From CAVPWP01 sp050789285 (GTDB lineage Bacteria; Pseudomonadota; Alphaproteobacteria; Rhodobacterales; Rhodobacteraceae): DNA of 64,000 nucleotides. The stretch covers positions 1 through 64,000 of the forward strand of contig NZ_JBOUVX010000002.1 in assembly GCF_050789285.1 (NCBI RefSeq), in the 5' to 3' direction. Positions within the stretch are counted from its first letter, which is position 1; the number at the start of each line of letters is the position of its first letter. The notes under the pieces were generated by a model. That model was not told where the DNA came from. It ran no database searches and was given only the letters and a program-made list of their open reading frames with translations. Positions 8,800 through 17,596 of this stretch are shown piece after piece. A program made the position numbers and the translations under genes.

Positions 8800-9039
8800 A
8801 TGTTCACGATCGAGCACGAATTCGACGCAACCGTCGTCACCCTGGTGGACGAAGCCGCCCCGCACCGGCAGGAGGACGTGACCGTCACCGCCTTCGAGGA
8901 CTGCGTCACGGTCGAGCAATACGACCCGCGCACCGACAGCGTGCAGAAGATCACCCTGTCGCTTGCGCAGGTCGGTGATCTTACCGCGGCGCTGAACCTG
9001 CCCGAGGGCGTCTATCGGCGCAAACCCTCGGGCGGTTAG
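8800..9039 (+). CDS. Small conserved hypothetical protein
   Basis: A 79-residue acidic protein without cysteines, signal peptide or membrane segment. Its sequence alternates short hydrophobic strands, suggesting a small all-beta fold. Codon use and GC pattern match the neighbours, so it looks like a real gene. It follows the DCC gene by 39 bp in the same direction and has only a weak ribosome-binding site. No function is recognised. Confidence 0.6.
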   Translation: MFTIEHEFDATVVTLVDEAAPHRQEDVTVTAFEDCVTVEQYDPRTDSVQKITLSLAQVGDLTAALNLPEGVYRRKPSGG

Positions 9040-9116
9040 GGGGAATTCCGTCGCGGTCCTTGACCCCCGGGCGGCGACGTCCGACATGACGCCATGATCC
9101 CATCAGCCGAGGCCCC

Positions 9117-9695
9117 ATGCCCGATCCGAACCAAGCCGCGCTCGACTTCCTTCTGACCCGCCGGTCACGCCCGGCCAAGATGCTGACCCGCCCAGTGCCG
9201 GACCGGGCCGCCCTTCGCACGCTTCTGACCGCCGCCGCGCGCACGCCGGATCACGGCAAGCTCGAGCCCTGGCGCTTCATCGTGCTCGAGCGCGCGGCGC
9301 TTGAGCGCCTCGCCGCCGCCGTGCCGGCGGCCGGGCTGCGCCTTGGGATCGAGCCCGAACGCGCCGCCAAGATGCAGGCGCAGTTTGCCGAGGCCGACCT
9401 TGCCGTGGCCGTCGTGTTTTCGCCGAAGGAAAGCGACAAGATCCCCAAGGTCGAACAGCTTCTGTCGGCGGGCGCGGTCTGCCTTGGACTTCTGAATGCG
9501 GCCCTTGCGGCGGGCTGGGGCGCGAACTGGCTGACCGGTTGGGCCGCGCATGACCCCGAGTTCGTCCGCCATCACCTTGGCCTTGCCGAACGCGAAAGCA
9601 TCGCCGGCCTGATCCACATAGGCACCGCGCAATCCGCGCCGCCTGACAGGCCGCGCCCCGACGTCGACGCGATCACGACCTGGGTCGTGGACTGA
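9117..9695 (+). CDS. Nitroreductase family protein (YdjA-like)
   Basis: A 192-residue flavin enzyme of the nitroreductase superfamily, small YdjA-like class. The N-terminal RRSRPAKML segment and ARTPDHGKLEPWRFIV match the FMN-binding part of this group, and the C-terminal part contains GWGANWLTGW. It presumably reduces nitro- or quinone-type substrates with NAD(P)H; the physiological substrate is unknown. Its TGA shares one base with the ATG of the next gene, so the two are translationally coupled. Confidence 0.85.
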   Translation: MPDPNQAALDFLLTRRSRPAKMLTRPVPDRAALRTLLTAAARTPDHGKLEPWRFIVLERAALERLAAAVPAAGLRLGIEPERAAKMQAQFAEADLAVAVVFSPKESDKIPKVEQLLSAGAVCLGLLNAALAAGWGANWLTGWAAHDPEFVRHHLGLAERESIAGLIHIGTAQSAPPDRPRPDVDAITTWVVD

Positions 9696-10384
9696 TGGTC
9701 GGCGATTTCCTGAAGGCGCTTGGCCAGATCGGCGACCCGCGTTTTGCCCGGGTGCTTGGCATCGGGCTTGCGCTGACCGTCGGTCTACTCTTCCTCGTGA
9801 CCGCGCTTCTCGTGACCGTTGTCGGCTGGTTCGCGCCCGAGGTGGTGACGCTCCCCTGGGTCGGCTGGCAGATCACCTGGATCGATAACGCGCTGAGCTG
9901 GGCGATCGTCCCGCTCATGCTTGTCCTGTCGGTCTTTCTGATGGTGCCCGTCGCCTCGGCCTTCACGTCGATCTTCCTGGACGAGGTGGCGGATGCGGTC
10001 GAAGGCCGGCACTATCCACACCTGGCCCAGGCGCCGCGCAGCAGCTTCGCGGACAGCCTGATCGACGGCCTGCGCTTTCTTGGGGTGATCGTCGCGGCGA
10101 ACCTTGCCGCGCTGCTGCTTTATCTGGCTGTCCCACCCGCGGCGCCGGTGATCTTCCTGCTGCTGAACGGCTATCTGCTGGGCCGGGAATACTTCACGCT
10201 GGTCGCGATGCGCCGGCTGGGACGCGACGGTGCGCGGGCCGCGCGGTCACGTCATGCGGGGCGGATCTGGATCGCGGGAACGCTGATGGCCGTGCCGCTG
10301 ACCATCCCCCTTCTCAACCTGCTGGTGCCGGTTCTGGGCGCGGCGACCTTCACGCACTTCTTCCACCGGGTCGAGAAACTCTGA
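9695..10384 (+). CDS. EI24/CysZ-like membrane protein
   Basis: A 229-residue inner-membrane protein with about four hydrophobic segments (near residues 22-52, 66-90, 118-150 and 185-215), typical of the EI24 domain family that includes the sulfate transporter CysZ. The segment FTSIFLDEVADAVEGRHYP is characteristic. Overlap with the nitroreductase stop implies co-expression. Sulfate transport is possible from homology but not demonstrable here. Confidence 0.8.
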   Translation: MVGDFLKALGQIGDPRFARVLGIGLALTVGLLFLVTALLVTVVGWFAPEVVTLPWVGWQITWIDNALSWAIVPLMLVLSVFLMVPVASAFTSIFLDEVADAVEGRHYPHLAQAPRSSFADSLIDGLRFLGVIVAANLAALLLYLAVPPAAPVIFLLLNGYLLGREYFTLVAMRRLGRDGARAARSRHAGRIWIAGTLMAVPLTIPLLNLLVPVLGAATFTHFFHRVEKL

Positions 10385-10401
10385 CGGTGGTCCGGCGCGG
10401 T

Positions 10402-10689
10402 CTAGCCGTCGCGCAGCGATGGCGCGCCGTAGGGGCGCAGGAAATCCAGGTCGTCCAGGCCAACGGCGCCCGACAGGATCACCGCGGACAGCACGGCCCA
10501 GATGACGACGGCGATCCCTGTCGTCACCACGATCTTGCGTCGCATCTGCAGGTTCGCCGGCGCGCCGGCCTGGGTGCCAGGGACGATCTGGCCCTGGTCT
10601 CCCTGTGTCTCAAGCCGGATCGGCAGGACGATGAAGAGAACCATGAACCAGACGACGGCGAACAGGACGATGGCGGAAACGATGCTCAT
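10402..10689 (-). CDS. DUF1467 small membrane protein
   Basis: A 95-residue protein with two membrane helices (about residues 4-24 and 53-76) and the segment LPIRLETQGDQGQIVPGT, characteristic of DUF1467, a family widespread in alphaproteobacteria and often encoded beside methylmalonyl-CoA epimerase. Its ATG shares one base with the TGA of the epimerase gene upstream. Function unknown. Confidence 0.88.
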   Translation of the reverse strand: MSIVSAIVLFAVVWFMVLFIVLPIRLETQGDQGQIVPGTQAGAPANLQMRRKIVVTTGIAVVIWAVLSAVILSGAVGLDDLDFLRPYGAPSLRDG

Positions 10690-11093
10690 CAGACCTGCTC
10701 GAGTTCGATGAGCGTGCCGTTGAAGTCCTTGGGATGCAGGAACAGGACGGGCTTGCCGTGGGCGCCGATCTTGGGTTCGCCCGACCCGAGCACGCGCGCG
10801 CCTTCGGCTTTCAGCTTGTCGCGCGCGGCAAGGATGTCGTCGACCTCGTAGCACAGGTGGTGGATGCCGCCCGAGGGGTTCTTCGCGAGAAAGCCCGCGA
10901 TGGGCGAGGCATCGCCAAGCGGGTAAAGCAGCTCGATCTTGGTGTTCGGCAGGTCGATGAACACGACGGTGACGCCGTGATCGGGTTCGTTCTGGGGATC
11001 GCCCACCCGGGCGCCCAGCGTATCGCGGTATTGCGCGGCGGCGGCCGCCAGGTCCGGCACCGCGATCGCCACGTGATTGAGCCGTCCGATCAT
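10689..11093 (-). CDS. mce: Methylmalonyl-CoA epimerase
   Basis: A 134-residue vicinal-oxygen-chelate (glyoxalase-like) protein that interconverts the R and S forms of methylmalonyl-CoA in propionyl-CoA assimilation. The start MIGRLNHVAIAVPDL carries the first metal His; IHHLCYEVDDI and the C-terminal Glu-containing LIELEQ supply the other ligands. The start at 11093 has GGAAGGCGAG upstream and fits family length; a longer frame to 11153 adds unconserved residues. Confidence 0.92.
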   Translation of the reverse strand: MIGRLNHVAIAVPDLAAAAAQYRDTLGARVGDPQNEPDHGVTVVFIDLPNTKIELLYPLGDASPIAGFLAKNPSGGIHHLCYEVDDILAARDKLKAEGARVLGSGEPKIGAHGKPVLFLHPKDFNGTLIELEQV

Positions 11094-11230
11094 CGCCTTC
11101 TCGCCTTCCGATCTCTCTTGTCGGGTTATGGGCAGCCAGGCGGCCGCGCGCAAGGGCGCGGCGCTGCCCTGGGGCGCGGCATTGCGCCCGCCATGTGGTG
11201 CCGCGGGAGCGACTGCGATAAGCTTTGCCG

Positions 11231-11614
11231 ATGACCACGCCCCCGCCCGACCGCCTGCCCGATCCGACGCTGCGCATCCGCATCGTCTTTGGCGACGCGG
11301 CCATGCTGGGCCCGGGAAAGGCCGAACTTCTGTCGCTGATCCGGGAAACCGGGTCCATCGCCGCGGCGGGCCGCGCCATGTCGATGAGCTACAAGCGCGC
11401 CTGGTCGCTGATCGAAGAGATGAACGCGGCCTATCGCGCGCCCTTGGTCGAAAGCACGCGCGGCGGCGCGAAGGGCGGCGGCGCGCGCCTGACCGAAGCC
11501 GGCGACGCGGTCCTGGGCCACTACCGCCAGCTCGAAGCGATCCTCGCCGATGCCGGCGCAGACCACATCACCGCACTTAGGTCGATGCTTCGCGATATGT
11601 CCGCCGAAAGATAA
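11231..11614 (+). CDS. ModE-type winged-helix regulator (no molybdate-binding domain)
   Basis: A 127-residue DNA-binding protein. The helix-turn-helix region LLSLIRETGSIAAAGRAMSMSYKRAWSLIEEMN is the LysR-like N-terminal domain of ModE/MopB-type molybdenum regulators. The C-terminal molbindin (TOBE) domain of full ModE is absent, so it either senses another ligand or depends on a partner. It lies directly upstream of modABC in the same direction, with a palindrome in the intervening region. Start: the ATG at 11231 is preferred to the TTG two codons earlier. Confidence 0.85.
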   Translation: MTTPPPDRLPDPTLRIRIVFGDAAMLGPGKAELLSLIRETGSIAAAGRAMSMSYKRAWSLIEEMNAAYRAPLVESTRGGAKGGGARLTEAGDAVLGHYRQLEAILADAGADHITALRSMLRDMSAER

Positions 11615-11641
11615 CGCTTGCCTTCACGATGGCTTGCCGGC

Positions 11642-11663
11642 GATATGTCCAGCGGAACATATC
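11642..11663. promoter_or_regulatory. Palindromic operator before modA
   Basis: Inverted arms GATATGT and ACATATC are separated by 8 bp, 21 bp before the modA ATG. A further copy of the half-site GATATGT occurs at 11594-11600, inside the end of the regulator gene. Position and AT-rich arms suit binding by the ModE-like regulator encoded just upstream, giving molybdate-dependent repression of modABC. The assignment is by position and symmetry only. Confidence 0.6.
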
Positions 11664-11683
11664 CCGTTCAGCGAGCATCGACC

Positions 11684-12451
11684 ATGACCCGCAGACTTGC
11701 CGCAGCCCTTGCCCTTGTCACCACCCTTGCGGCCCCCGTCCCGGCCCAGGCCGACGAGGTCGTCGTCTTCGCGGCCGCGTCCATGAAGACGGCCCTCGAT
11801 GCCTTTGCCCGGTCCTGGTCGGCCGAAACCGGACACGCGGTCACGATCTCCTACGCCGGCTCGAACCAGCTTGCGCAGCAGATCCTCCAGGGCGCGCCGG
11901 CCGATGTCTTCATCTCGGCGGCCGTCACCTGGATGGACGAGGTCGAGAAGGCGGGCCTCGTCGTCCCCGGCACGCGCAAGGATTTGCTTGGGAACACCCT
12001 TGTCCTGATCGGCCACGGCAAGGAGGCCGCTGAAATCGACATCGGCCCCGGCTTCGACCTTGCCGGCATCCTCGGAGACGGCAAGCTGGCCATGGCGCTT
12101 GTCGACGCGGTGCCGGCCGGCCAGTACGGCAAGGCGGCACTGAGGTCGCTTGGGGTCTGGGACGCGGTCGCGCCTTCGGTCGCGCAGTCCGACAACGTGC
12201 GTGCCGCCCTTGCGCTGGTCGCGACCGGCGAGGCACCCTTCGGCATCGTCTATGCCACGGATGCGGCGGCGGAAGACAACGTGACCGTCGTGGGGACCTT
12301 TCCGGCGGACAGCCATCCGACGATCGTCTATCCCTCGGCGCTTCTGACGGAAGCCGCCGACCCGGCCGACCGCGAATTCTACGCCGCGCTGACCACCTCG
12401 GAGGCGGCCAGCGCCGCCTTCGAGGCGCAGGGCTTCGCGGTGCTCGATTGA
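11684..12451 (+). CDS. modA: Molybdate ABC transporter, periplasmic binding protein
   Basis: A 255-residue exported protein that binds molybdate (or tungstate). A signal peptide ends near PAQADE, and the mature protein starts with VVVFAAASMKTALD, the oxyanion-binding motif of ModA. The segments YAGSNQLAQQI and GAPADVFISA are also typical. The ATG at 11684 is chosen because it places the signal peptide at the N-terminus; an in-frame ATG at 11618 adds unconserved residues across the operator. First structural gene of modABC. Confidence 0.95.
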   Translation: MTRRLAAALALVTTLAAPVPAQADEVVVFAAASMKTALDAFARSWSAETGHAVTISYAGSNQLAQQILQGAPADVFISAAVTWMDEVEKAGLVVPGTRKDLLGNTLVLIGHGKEAAEIDIGPGFDLAGILGDGKLAMALVDAVPAGQYGKAALRSLGVWDAVAPSVAQSDNVRAALALVATGEAPFGIVYATDAAAEDNVTVVGTFPADSHPTIVYPSALLTEAADPADREFYAALTTSEAASAAFEAQGFAVLD

Positions 12452-12455
12452 CGAC

Positions 12456-13154
12456 ATGGCGGACTGGCTGACCCCCGAGGAATGGCAGGCAGTGGCGCTG
12501 AGCCTGCGCGTGTCACTCTGGGCCACGGCGGTGAGCCTGCCCCTCGGTCTTCTGGTGGCTTATGCGCTGGCCCGCTGGACCTTCCCGGGGCGGCAACTGC
12601 TGAACGGGCTGGTCCACCTGCCGCTGATCCTGCCGCCGGTCGTCACGGGCTATCTTCTCCTGCTGACCTTCGGGCGACGGGGCGTCCTTGGCGAACCATT
12701 GGACGAATGGTTCGGCATCGTCTTCGCCTTCCGCTGGACGGGGGCGGCGCTTGCGGCGGGCATCATGGCCTTCCCGCTGATGGTGCGGGCGATCCGCCTG
12801 TCGATCGAGGCGGTGGACCCAAAGCTTGAACAGGCGGCCGGCACCCTGGGCGCCTCGCGCCCCTGGGTCTTCCTCACCGTCACCCTGCCGCTGATCCTGC
12901 CCGGCATCATCGCGGGCGCCATCCTCGCCTTCGCGAAGGCGATGGGCGAGTTCGGCGCAACCATCACCTTTGTCTCGAACATCCCGGGCCAGACCCAGAC
13001 CCTGCCCAGCGCGATCTATTCGTTCCTTCAGGTGCCGGGCGGCGAAGGCACGGCGATGAAGCTTGTGCTGATCTCGATCGCGGTCGCCATGACGGCGCTG
13101 TTCCTTTCCGAAGTCGTGGCACGGAAGGTCGCCGCGCGGGTCGGCGGGCGATGA
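12456..13154 (+). CDS. modB: Molybdate ABC transporter permease
   Basis: A 232-residue inner-membrane protein with about five to six helices. The ABC-permease EAA loop is visible as AAGTLGASRPWVFLTVTLPLILPGI, followed by AFAKAMGEFGATITF, which is specific to molybdate/sulfate-type permeases. It begins 4 bp after modA and overlaps modC by 4 bp (ATGA). Confidence 0.95.
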   Translation: MADWLTPEEWQAVALSLRVSLWATAVSLPLGLLVAYALARWTFPGRQLLNGLVHLPLILPPVVTGYLLLLTFGRRGVLGEPLDEWFGIVFAFRWTGAALAAGIMAFPLMVRAIRLSIEAVDPKLEQAAGTLGASRPWVFLTVTLPLILPGIIAGAILAFAKAMGEFGATITFVSNIPGQTQTLPSAIYSFLQVPGGEGTAMKLVLISIAVAMTALFLSEVVARKVAARVGGR

Positions 13155-14242
13155 CGCTGTCGGTCACTGTCCGTCAGGCCTTCGGGGCCTTCACCCTTGA
13201 CGCCGCGTTCGAGGCCCCGCGCGGCATCACCGTGCTGTTCGGACGCTCGGGGTCGGGCAAGACGACGGTCGTGAACGCCGTCGCGGGGCTTCTGAAGCCC
13301 CAGTCCGGCCGGATCGCGGTCGACGGTCACGTCCTGCTGGACACCGCCCAGAGGATCTTCCTGCCTCCGCACCGCCGGCGCATCGGTTATGTCTTTCAAG
13401 AGGGCCGCCTCTTCCCGCACCTGACCGTCCGCCAGAACCTTGGCTATGGGCGCTGGTTCGCCCCCAAGGAGGCACGGCGCGAGGACTTTGCCCACGTCGT
13501 CGAGATGCTGGGGATAGGGCCCCTTCTCGACCGCCGCCCGGGCGGCCTGTCGGGGGGCGAGAAACAGCGCGTGGCCATCGGGCGCGCGCTACTGTCCGCG
13601 CCCGAGATCATCCTTGCCGACGAACCGCTCGCCGCCCTCGACGAGGCGCGCAAGGCCGAGATCCTTCCCTATTTCGAGCGGCTCCGCGACGAAGTGGCGG
13701 TGCCCATCCTCTACGTCAGTCACTCTGCCGCCGAGGTGGCGCGCCTTGCCACCACCGTCGTCGCGATCGAGAACGGTCGGGTCACACGGGCCGGCCCCGC
13801 GGCCGACGTGCTGGGCGACCCGGCCGTGACCCCCCTTGGCCCGCGCGAGGCCGGCGCGATCCTCGAGACGCGTGTTCTGTCCCACCACGACGACGGATTG
13901 ACCGAGCTTGCGGCCGGCGACGATCGGCTGTTCCTGCCGCGCCTGCCCAGTGCTGTCGGAACGCCGGTCCGGGTTCGGATCGCCGCACAGGACGTCATGC
14001 TGTCGGTGCCCCGCCCCGCGGGGATGTCCGCGCTGAACATCCTGCCGGCGACCGTGGCCGACGTCCGCTCGGGCGACGGGCCGGGAGCGATCGTGTCGCT
14101 CGACACCTCGGCGGGGCGGATCCTCGCGCGGATCACCCGACGCTCGGCGGCGGCGCTGGGTCTTGCGCCCGGCACCGCCTGCCATGCGGTCATCAAGTCC
14201 GTTGCCGTAGCCCCCGAAAACGTGGGCGGGTCGTCGCGCTAA
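13151..14242 (+). CDS. modC: Molybdate ABC transporter ATP-binding protein
   Basis: A 363-residue ATPase that powers molybdate import. Walker A is GRSGSGKTT, the signature is LSGGEKQRVAIGRALL and Walker B is IILADEPLAALD. The C-terminal 130 residues form the TOBE/molbindin domain usual for ModC. It overlaps modB by 4 bp and is convergent with the beta-galactosidase gene, their stops overlapping by 4 bp, so the modABC transcript must run into the antisense strand of that gene unless terminated elsewhere. Confidence 0.95.
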   Translation: MTLSVTVRQAFGAFTLDAAFEAPRGITVLFGRSGSGKTTVVNAVAGLLKPQSGRIAVDGHVLLDTAQRIFLPPHRRRIGYVFQEGRLFPHLTVRQNLGYGRWFAPKEARREDFAHVVEMLGIGPLLDRRPGGLSGGEKQRVAIGRALLSAPEIILADEPLAALDEARKAEILPYFERLRDEVAVPILYVSHSAAEVARLATTVVAIENGRVTRAGPAADVLGDPAVTPLGPREAGAILETRVLSHHDDGLTELAAGDDRLFLPRLPSAVGTPVRVRIAAQDVMLSVPRPAGMSALNILPATVADVRSGDGPGAIVSLDTSAGRILARITRRSAAALGLAPGTACHAVIKSVAVAPENVGGSSR

Positions 14243-16140
14243 AGCGGCCACCAGGCCACGCCGGCGGGCGGCAGTGTCTGCCCCTCCCACGTCACCGGCT
14301 CGGGCGCGTAGTTGAAGACAAACCGGTGGGTCCCCGTGTCGCGCAGGCGCAGGCCGTCGGGCAGATCGACCGTGGCGATCCCCGCCTCGCGGCAGGCGTC
14401 GGCGACGATGGGCGCCCAGCCGTCGGCATCCGGCCATCCGGCGACGTAGCGCAGCCGCGCGTCGCCCGCCACGGCCGGCCGCCCGTCGGCGGTCATGGCA
14501 AGCGGCGTGCCGGACCCTTCCAGATGCTCGAACCAGTGGCGGAAGGCCCCGCCGTCCGCAAGCGGCACCGTGGCCGCCGGCGGCAGGCTTTCAACAAGGT
14601 CGACGGTCCAGTCGAGCCCCTCGATCGCCGGTGGCAGCGGCACGGGAATCGCCATATGGGGCGTCTTGGCGTTCGTCCGGGGACCAAGAAGCAGCACCGC
14701 GCCGCTCTTGCGCAGGGCCTGCAAAAGCGCGGGTGGCACATGGCCAAGACCCGGCGCAAGGATCAACCTGTACTGCGACAGGTCGGCCGCCTCGGGCGGC
14801 AGGATGTCGATCGACAGGCCCTTGCGGCGCAGCGCCCTGTAGGTCTCGAACATCAGGCGGAAATAGCTGAAGTCGCGCCCTTGCGGCTGAACCTCCCACA
14901 TCCACGACGAGGCATAGTCGAAGATCATCGCGACCTGCGCCTGCGCGGTGCCGACCTCGGGCAGGTCCCCGATCTCGCGCGCCACCTGTGCGGCCTGCGC
15001 CAGCGCCGGCGCGGGCGCGCTGTCGGGGCGCAGAAGGCCCGCGTGCATCTGTTCCTGCGCGAACGGCGCCTGGCGCCAGCGGAAATAGCACACCGCCTCG
15101 GCGCCGTGGGCGAAGGCCTCCCAGGCCCAGAGCCGCGCCATGCCCGGCAAGGGGGCCGCGTTCCAGGGCGCCCAGTTCACCGGGCCGGGCTGCTGTTCCA
15201 TGATCCACCAGCGGCCCCGCCCGACGGCGCGGTAAAGGTCGTGGTGAAAGGCCTGGTTGTCGGGATCGCCCTGCCGCAGGAAGCGGGCGCGATGCGCCTC
15301 GTCGGCGTCGAGACGGTCGGACAGGAAGCCAAGCGGATAGCTGTCCCAACTGGCGATATCAAGGTCGGCGCCCACCGCGAAATGGTCGAACGACACCTCA
15401 CGCCCCATGTAGTTGTGGATCAGGGGCGCGTCCGAACGCGCGCGCAGGATCTCGGCCTGGTTGCGGTTGAACCGCACCACCTGGTCCGACGAGAAGCGCC
15501 GGAATGCCAGAGAATGCGCCGGGTTCGGCTCGGTCACGGTCAGGTTCGGCAGGTCGATCTGATCGAAGCTGTCGACCTCCATCGACCAGAAGACATTGCC
15601 CCAGGCGCGGTTCAGCGCGTCAGGGCTTTGGTAGCGCTGCGCCAGCCAGTCGCGAAACGCGCGGCGGGCGGCGTCGGAATAGCTGAGCGTCGTGTCGTGG
15701 CAGCCGTATTCGTTGTCGATCTGCCAGGCGCCGATGCGCGGATCGCGCCCGTAGCGGTCGCCGAGGACCGTCACGATCCGGCGGCATTCGGCCAGATAGC
15801 CGTCGTGGCTGAAGCAATAATGCCGGCGCGAGCCGAAGCCGCGCGGGCGTCCCTGCGCGTCGAGCGCCAGCATGTCGGGATACTTCTCGACCACCCAGCG
15901 CGGCGGTGTGGCGGTGGGAGTGCCAAGCACGATCTTCAGACCCGCATCGGCCAGGATCCCGATCGCGCGGTCGAGCCAGTCGAAATCGAACCGCCCCGGC
16001 GCGGGCTCGAGGCGCGACCAGGCGAATTCGCCGATCCGCACCCAGGTCAGCCCGGCCTCGGCCATGCGCCGGGCGTCCTCGGCCCAGATCTCTTCCGGCC
16101 AGTGTTCGGGATAGTAGCAGACGCCAAGCGTGCGTTTCAA
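14239..16140 (-). CDS. Beta-galactosidase, GH42 family
   Basis: A 633-residue cytoplasmic glycoside hydrolase releasing galactose from beta-galactosides. The N-terminus has YYPEHWPEEIW and VRIGEFAWSRLEP. The acid/base Glu lies in WQIDNEYG and the probable nucleophile Glu in WWIMEQQPG. A trimerisation-like and C-terminal beta domain follow, for a normal family length. The start is a TTG at 16140: it puts KRTLGVCYYPE at the N-terminus and overlaps the stop of the lactonase gene, giving translational coupling. Last gene of the galactoside operon. Confidence 0.9.
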   Translation of the reverse strand: MKRTLGVCYYPEHWPEEIWAEDARRMAEAGLTWVRIGEFAWSRLEPAPGRFDFDWLDRAIGILADAGLKIVLGTPTATPPRWVVEKYPDMLALDAQGRPRGFGSRRHYCFSHDGYLAECRRIVTVLGDRYGRDPRIGAWQIDNEYGCHDTTLSYSDAARRAFRDWLAQRYQSPDALNRAWGNVFWSMEVDSFDQIDLPNLTVTEPNPAHSLAFRRFSSDQVVRFNRNQAEILRARSDAPLIHNYMGREVSFDHFAVGADLDIASWDSYPLGFLSDRLDADEAHRARFLRQGDPDNQAFHHDLYRAVGRGRWWIMEQQPGPVNWAPWNAAPLPGMARLWAWEAFAHGAEAVCYFRWRQAPFAQEQMHAGLLRPDSAPAPALAQAAQVAREIGDLPEVGTAQAQVAMIFDYASSWMWEVQPQGRDFSYFRLMFETYRALRRKGLSIDILPPEAADLSQYRLILAPGLGHVPPALLQALRKSGAVLLLGPRTNAKTPHMAIPVPLPPAIEGLDWTVDLVESLPPAATVPLADGGAFRHWFEHLEGSGTPLAMTADGRPAVAGDARLRYVAGWPDADGWAPIVADACREAGIATVDLPDGLRLRDTGTHRFVFNYAPEPVTWEGQTLPPAGVAWWPL

Positions 16141-16997
16141 AGGATCACCCTGTGTTCGGCCTGTCCCGTTCCGGCATCGGCCACGGCGAAGGTCATGCCC
16201 TGCTCGGGAACGGCCAGTTGCGCGTCGCTCAGAAGCTCGAGCGCCGAGGTGCAGTAAAGCGTGGTCAGACCCGGCCCGCCGAAGGCCGGGCACGAGGTAT
16301 GGTCGGCCGGGAACGCCACGGCGTGCTGGAAGTGACCGGCGGCGTCGTAGCAGGCCACCCGACGCGCGCCCCACTGGGCGTTCCAGAAATTGCCCTGTGC
16401 GTCGCAGACCGCGCCGTCCGGGTTCAGACCCTCGGGGCGCAGGTCAAGCCAGGGTTCCGGATCGCCCGCGGGCCAGCCATCGCGGGGATCAAGCCGCTGG
16501 CGCATCACCACGCCGGTCGTCGTGTCGGTGAAATGCGCGTGCCCGCCGTCGGGCGCGAAGCAGATCGCGTTGGGGATGGTGAGGCCGGCATGAAGCCGGC
16601 GCACCTCGCCCCGGTAGAAGCGCCAGATCGCGCCGACGCCCTCTTCCTTCAGCTTGCCCATCGTGCCGATCCAGAACCCACCCCAGGGGTCGGCCCGGCC
16701 GTCGTTCGACCGGGTCGTCGGATCGTCGTCCTCGAGCGGCGCGACGGTCTCGGCCGCACCGCTTTCAAGATCGAAGAGAAAAAGCTTCGTCTCGCTTGCG
16801 ATCAGCAGGCGGTCGCGATCCACCCAGCCCGTGGCCGACACATGTTCGGGGAACTGCCAGACCTGCGTCTCGCCCCCCGTCCGCGTCAACAGGCGATGGC
16901 CGAGGATGTCGAACCAGAACAGCTGCCCGCGCTCGGGGTGCCAAAGCGGGCCTTCGCCCAGCGCGCAGCGGGTCGGGTCGAAGACCTGCGCGCTCAT
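16137..16997 (-). CDS. SMP-30/gluconolactonase family sugar lactonase
   Basis: A 286-residue six-bladed beta-propeller hydrolase. Metal-site residues appear in CALGEGPLWHP (Glu), TRSNDGRADPWGGFWIGTMG (Asn/Asp) and LNPDGAVCDAQGNFW (Asp). In this operon its most likely substrate is galactono-lactone formed by the SDR dehydrogenase, which it opens to galactonate. The ATG at 16997 overlaps the preceding aldolase stop by 4 bp. Confidence 0.88.
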   Translation of the reverse strand: MSAQVFDPTRCALGEGPLWHPERGQLFWFDILGHRLLTRTGGETQVWQFPEHVSATGWVDRDRLLIASETKLFLFDLESGAAETVAPLEDDDPTTRSNDGRADPWGGFWIGTMGKLKEEGVGAIWRFYRGEVRRLHAGLTIPNAICFAPDGGHAHFTDTTTGVVMRQRLDPRDGWPAGDPEPWLDLRPEGLNPDGAVCDAQGNFWNAQWGARRVACYDAAGHFQHAVAFPADHTSCPAFGGPGLTTLYCTSALELLSDAQLAVPEQGMTFAVADAGTGQAEHRVIL

Positions 16998-17596
16998 GCC
17001 GTCTCGTCCCAGGCGGCGACCATGACGCGGGCTTTCGTGGCGACGTCCCCGGCAGTGTCGCCAGGCGCATAAAGCGAGGTGCCAAGTCCGAACCCGTCGG
17101 CCCCCGCCCCGCGCCAGGCGGCGAAATCGGCGGCGCCGACACCGCCCACCGCGAAGACCTGCGTGCCCACCGGCAGCACCGCGCGCAGCGCACGAAGGCC
17201 GCCGGTGCCCATCTGCGAGGCCGGAAAGATCTTCAGCCCATGCGCCCCGGCCTTGAGCGCGGCGAAGCATTCGGTCGCCGTGAAGACGCCGGGGAAGCTT
17301 TCCAGCCCCATCTCGCGGGTCGCGCGGACCACCTCGAGGTCGGCGTTGGGCGACACGATCAGCCGGCCGCCGGCATCGCGGACCCGGGCGACCTCGCCCG
17401 TGGTCAGCACGGTTCCCGCACCGATCAGGGCGACATCGCCGAAGGCCCGCGCCATGGCGGCGATGCTGTCGTAGGGATCGGGTGAATTCAGCGGGACCTC
17501 GATCCGGTCGATTCCGGCCTCGATCAGGGCGGCGGCGACCGGGGTCGCCTCGTCGGGGCGAAGCCCGCGAAGGATCGCGATCAGGGGGCGGCTCAT
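16994..17596 (-). CDS. dgoA: 2-dehydro-3-deoxy-6-phosphogalactonate aldolase
   Basis: A 200-residue class I aldolase splitting KDPGal into pyruvate and glyceraldehyde 3-phosphate, the last step of the De Ley-Doudoroff pathway. The Schiff-base Lys is in HGLKIFPAS and the catalytic Glu in RIEVPLNSPDP. The N-terminus RPLIAILRGLRPDEA is typical of DgoA rather than Eda. It overlaps the kinase gene upstream and the lactonase gene downstream by 4 bp each. Confidence 0.94.
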   Translation of the reverse strand: MSRPLIAILRGLRPDEATPVAAALIEAGIDRIEVPLNSPDPYDSIAAMARAFGDVALIGAGTVLTTGEVARVRDAGGRLIVSPNADLEVVRATREMGLESFPGVFTATECFAALKAGAHGLKIFPASQMGTGGLRALRAVLPVGTQVFAVGGVGAADFAAWRGAGADGFGLGTSLYAPGDTAGDVATKARVMVAAWDETA

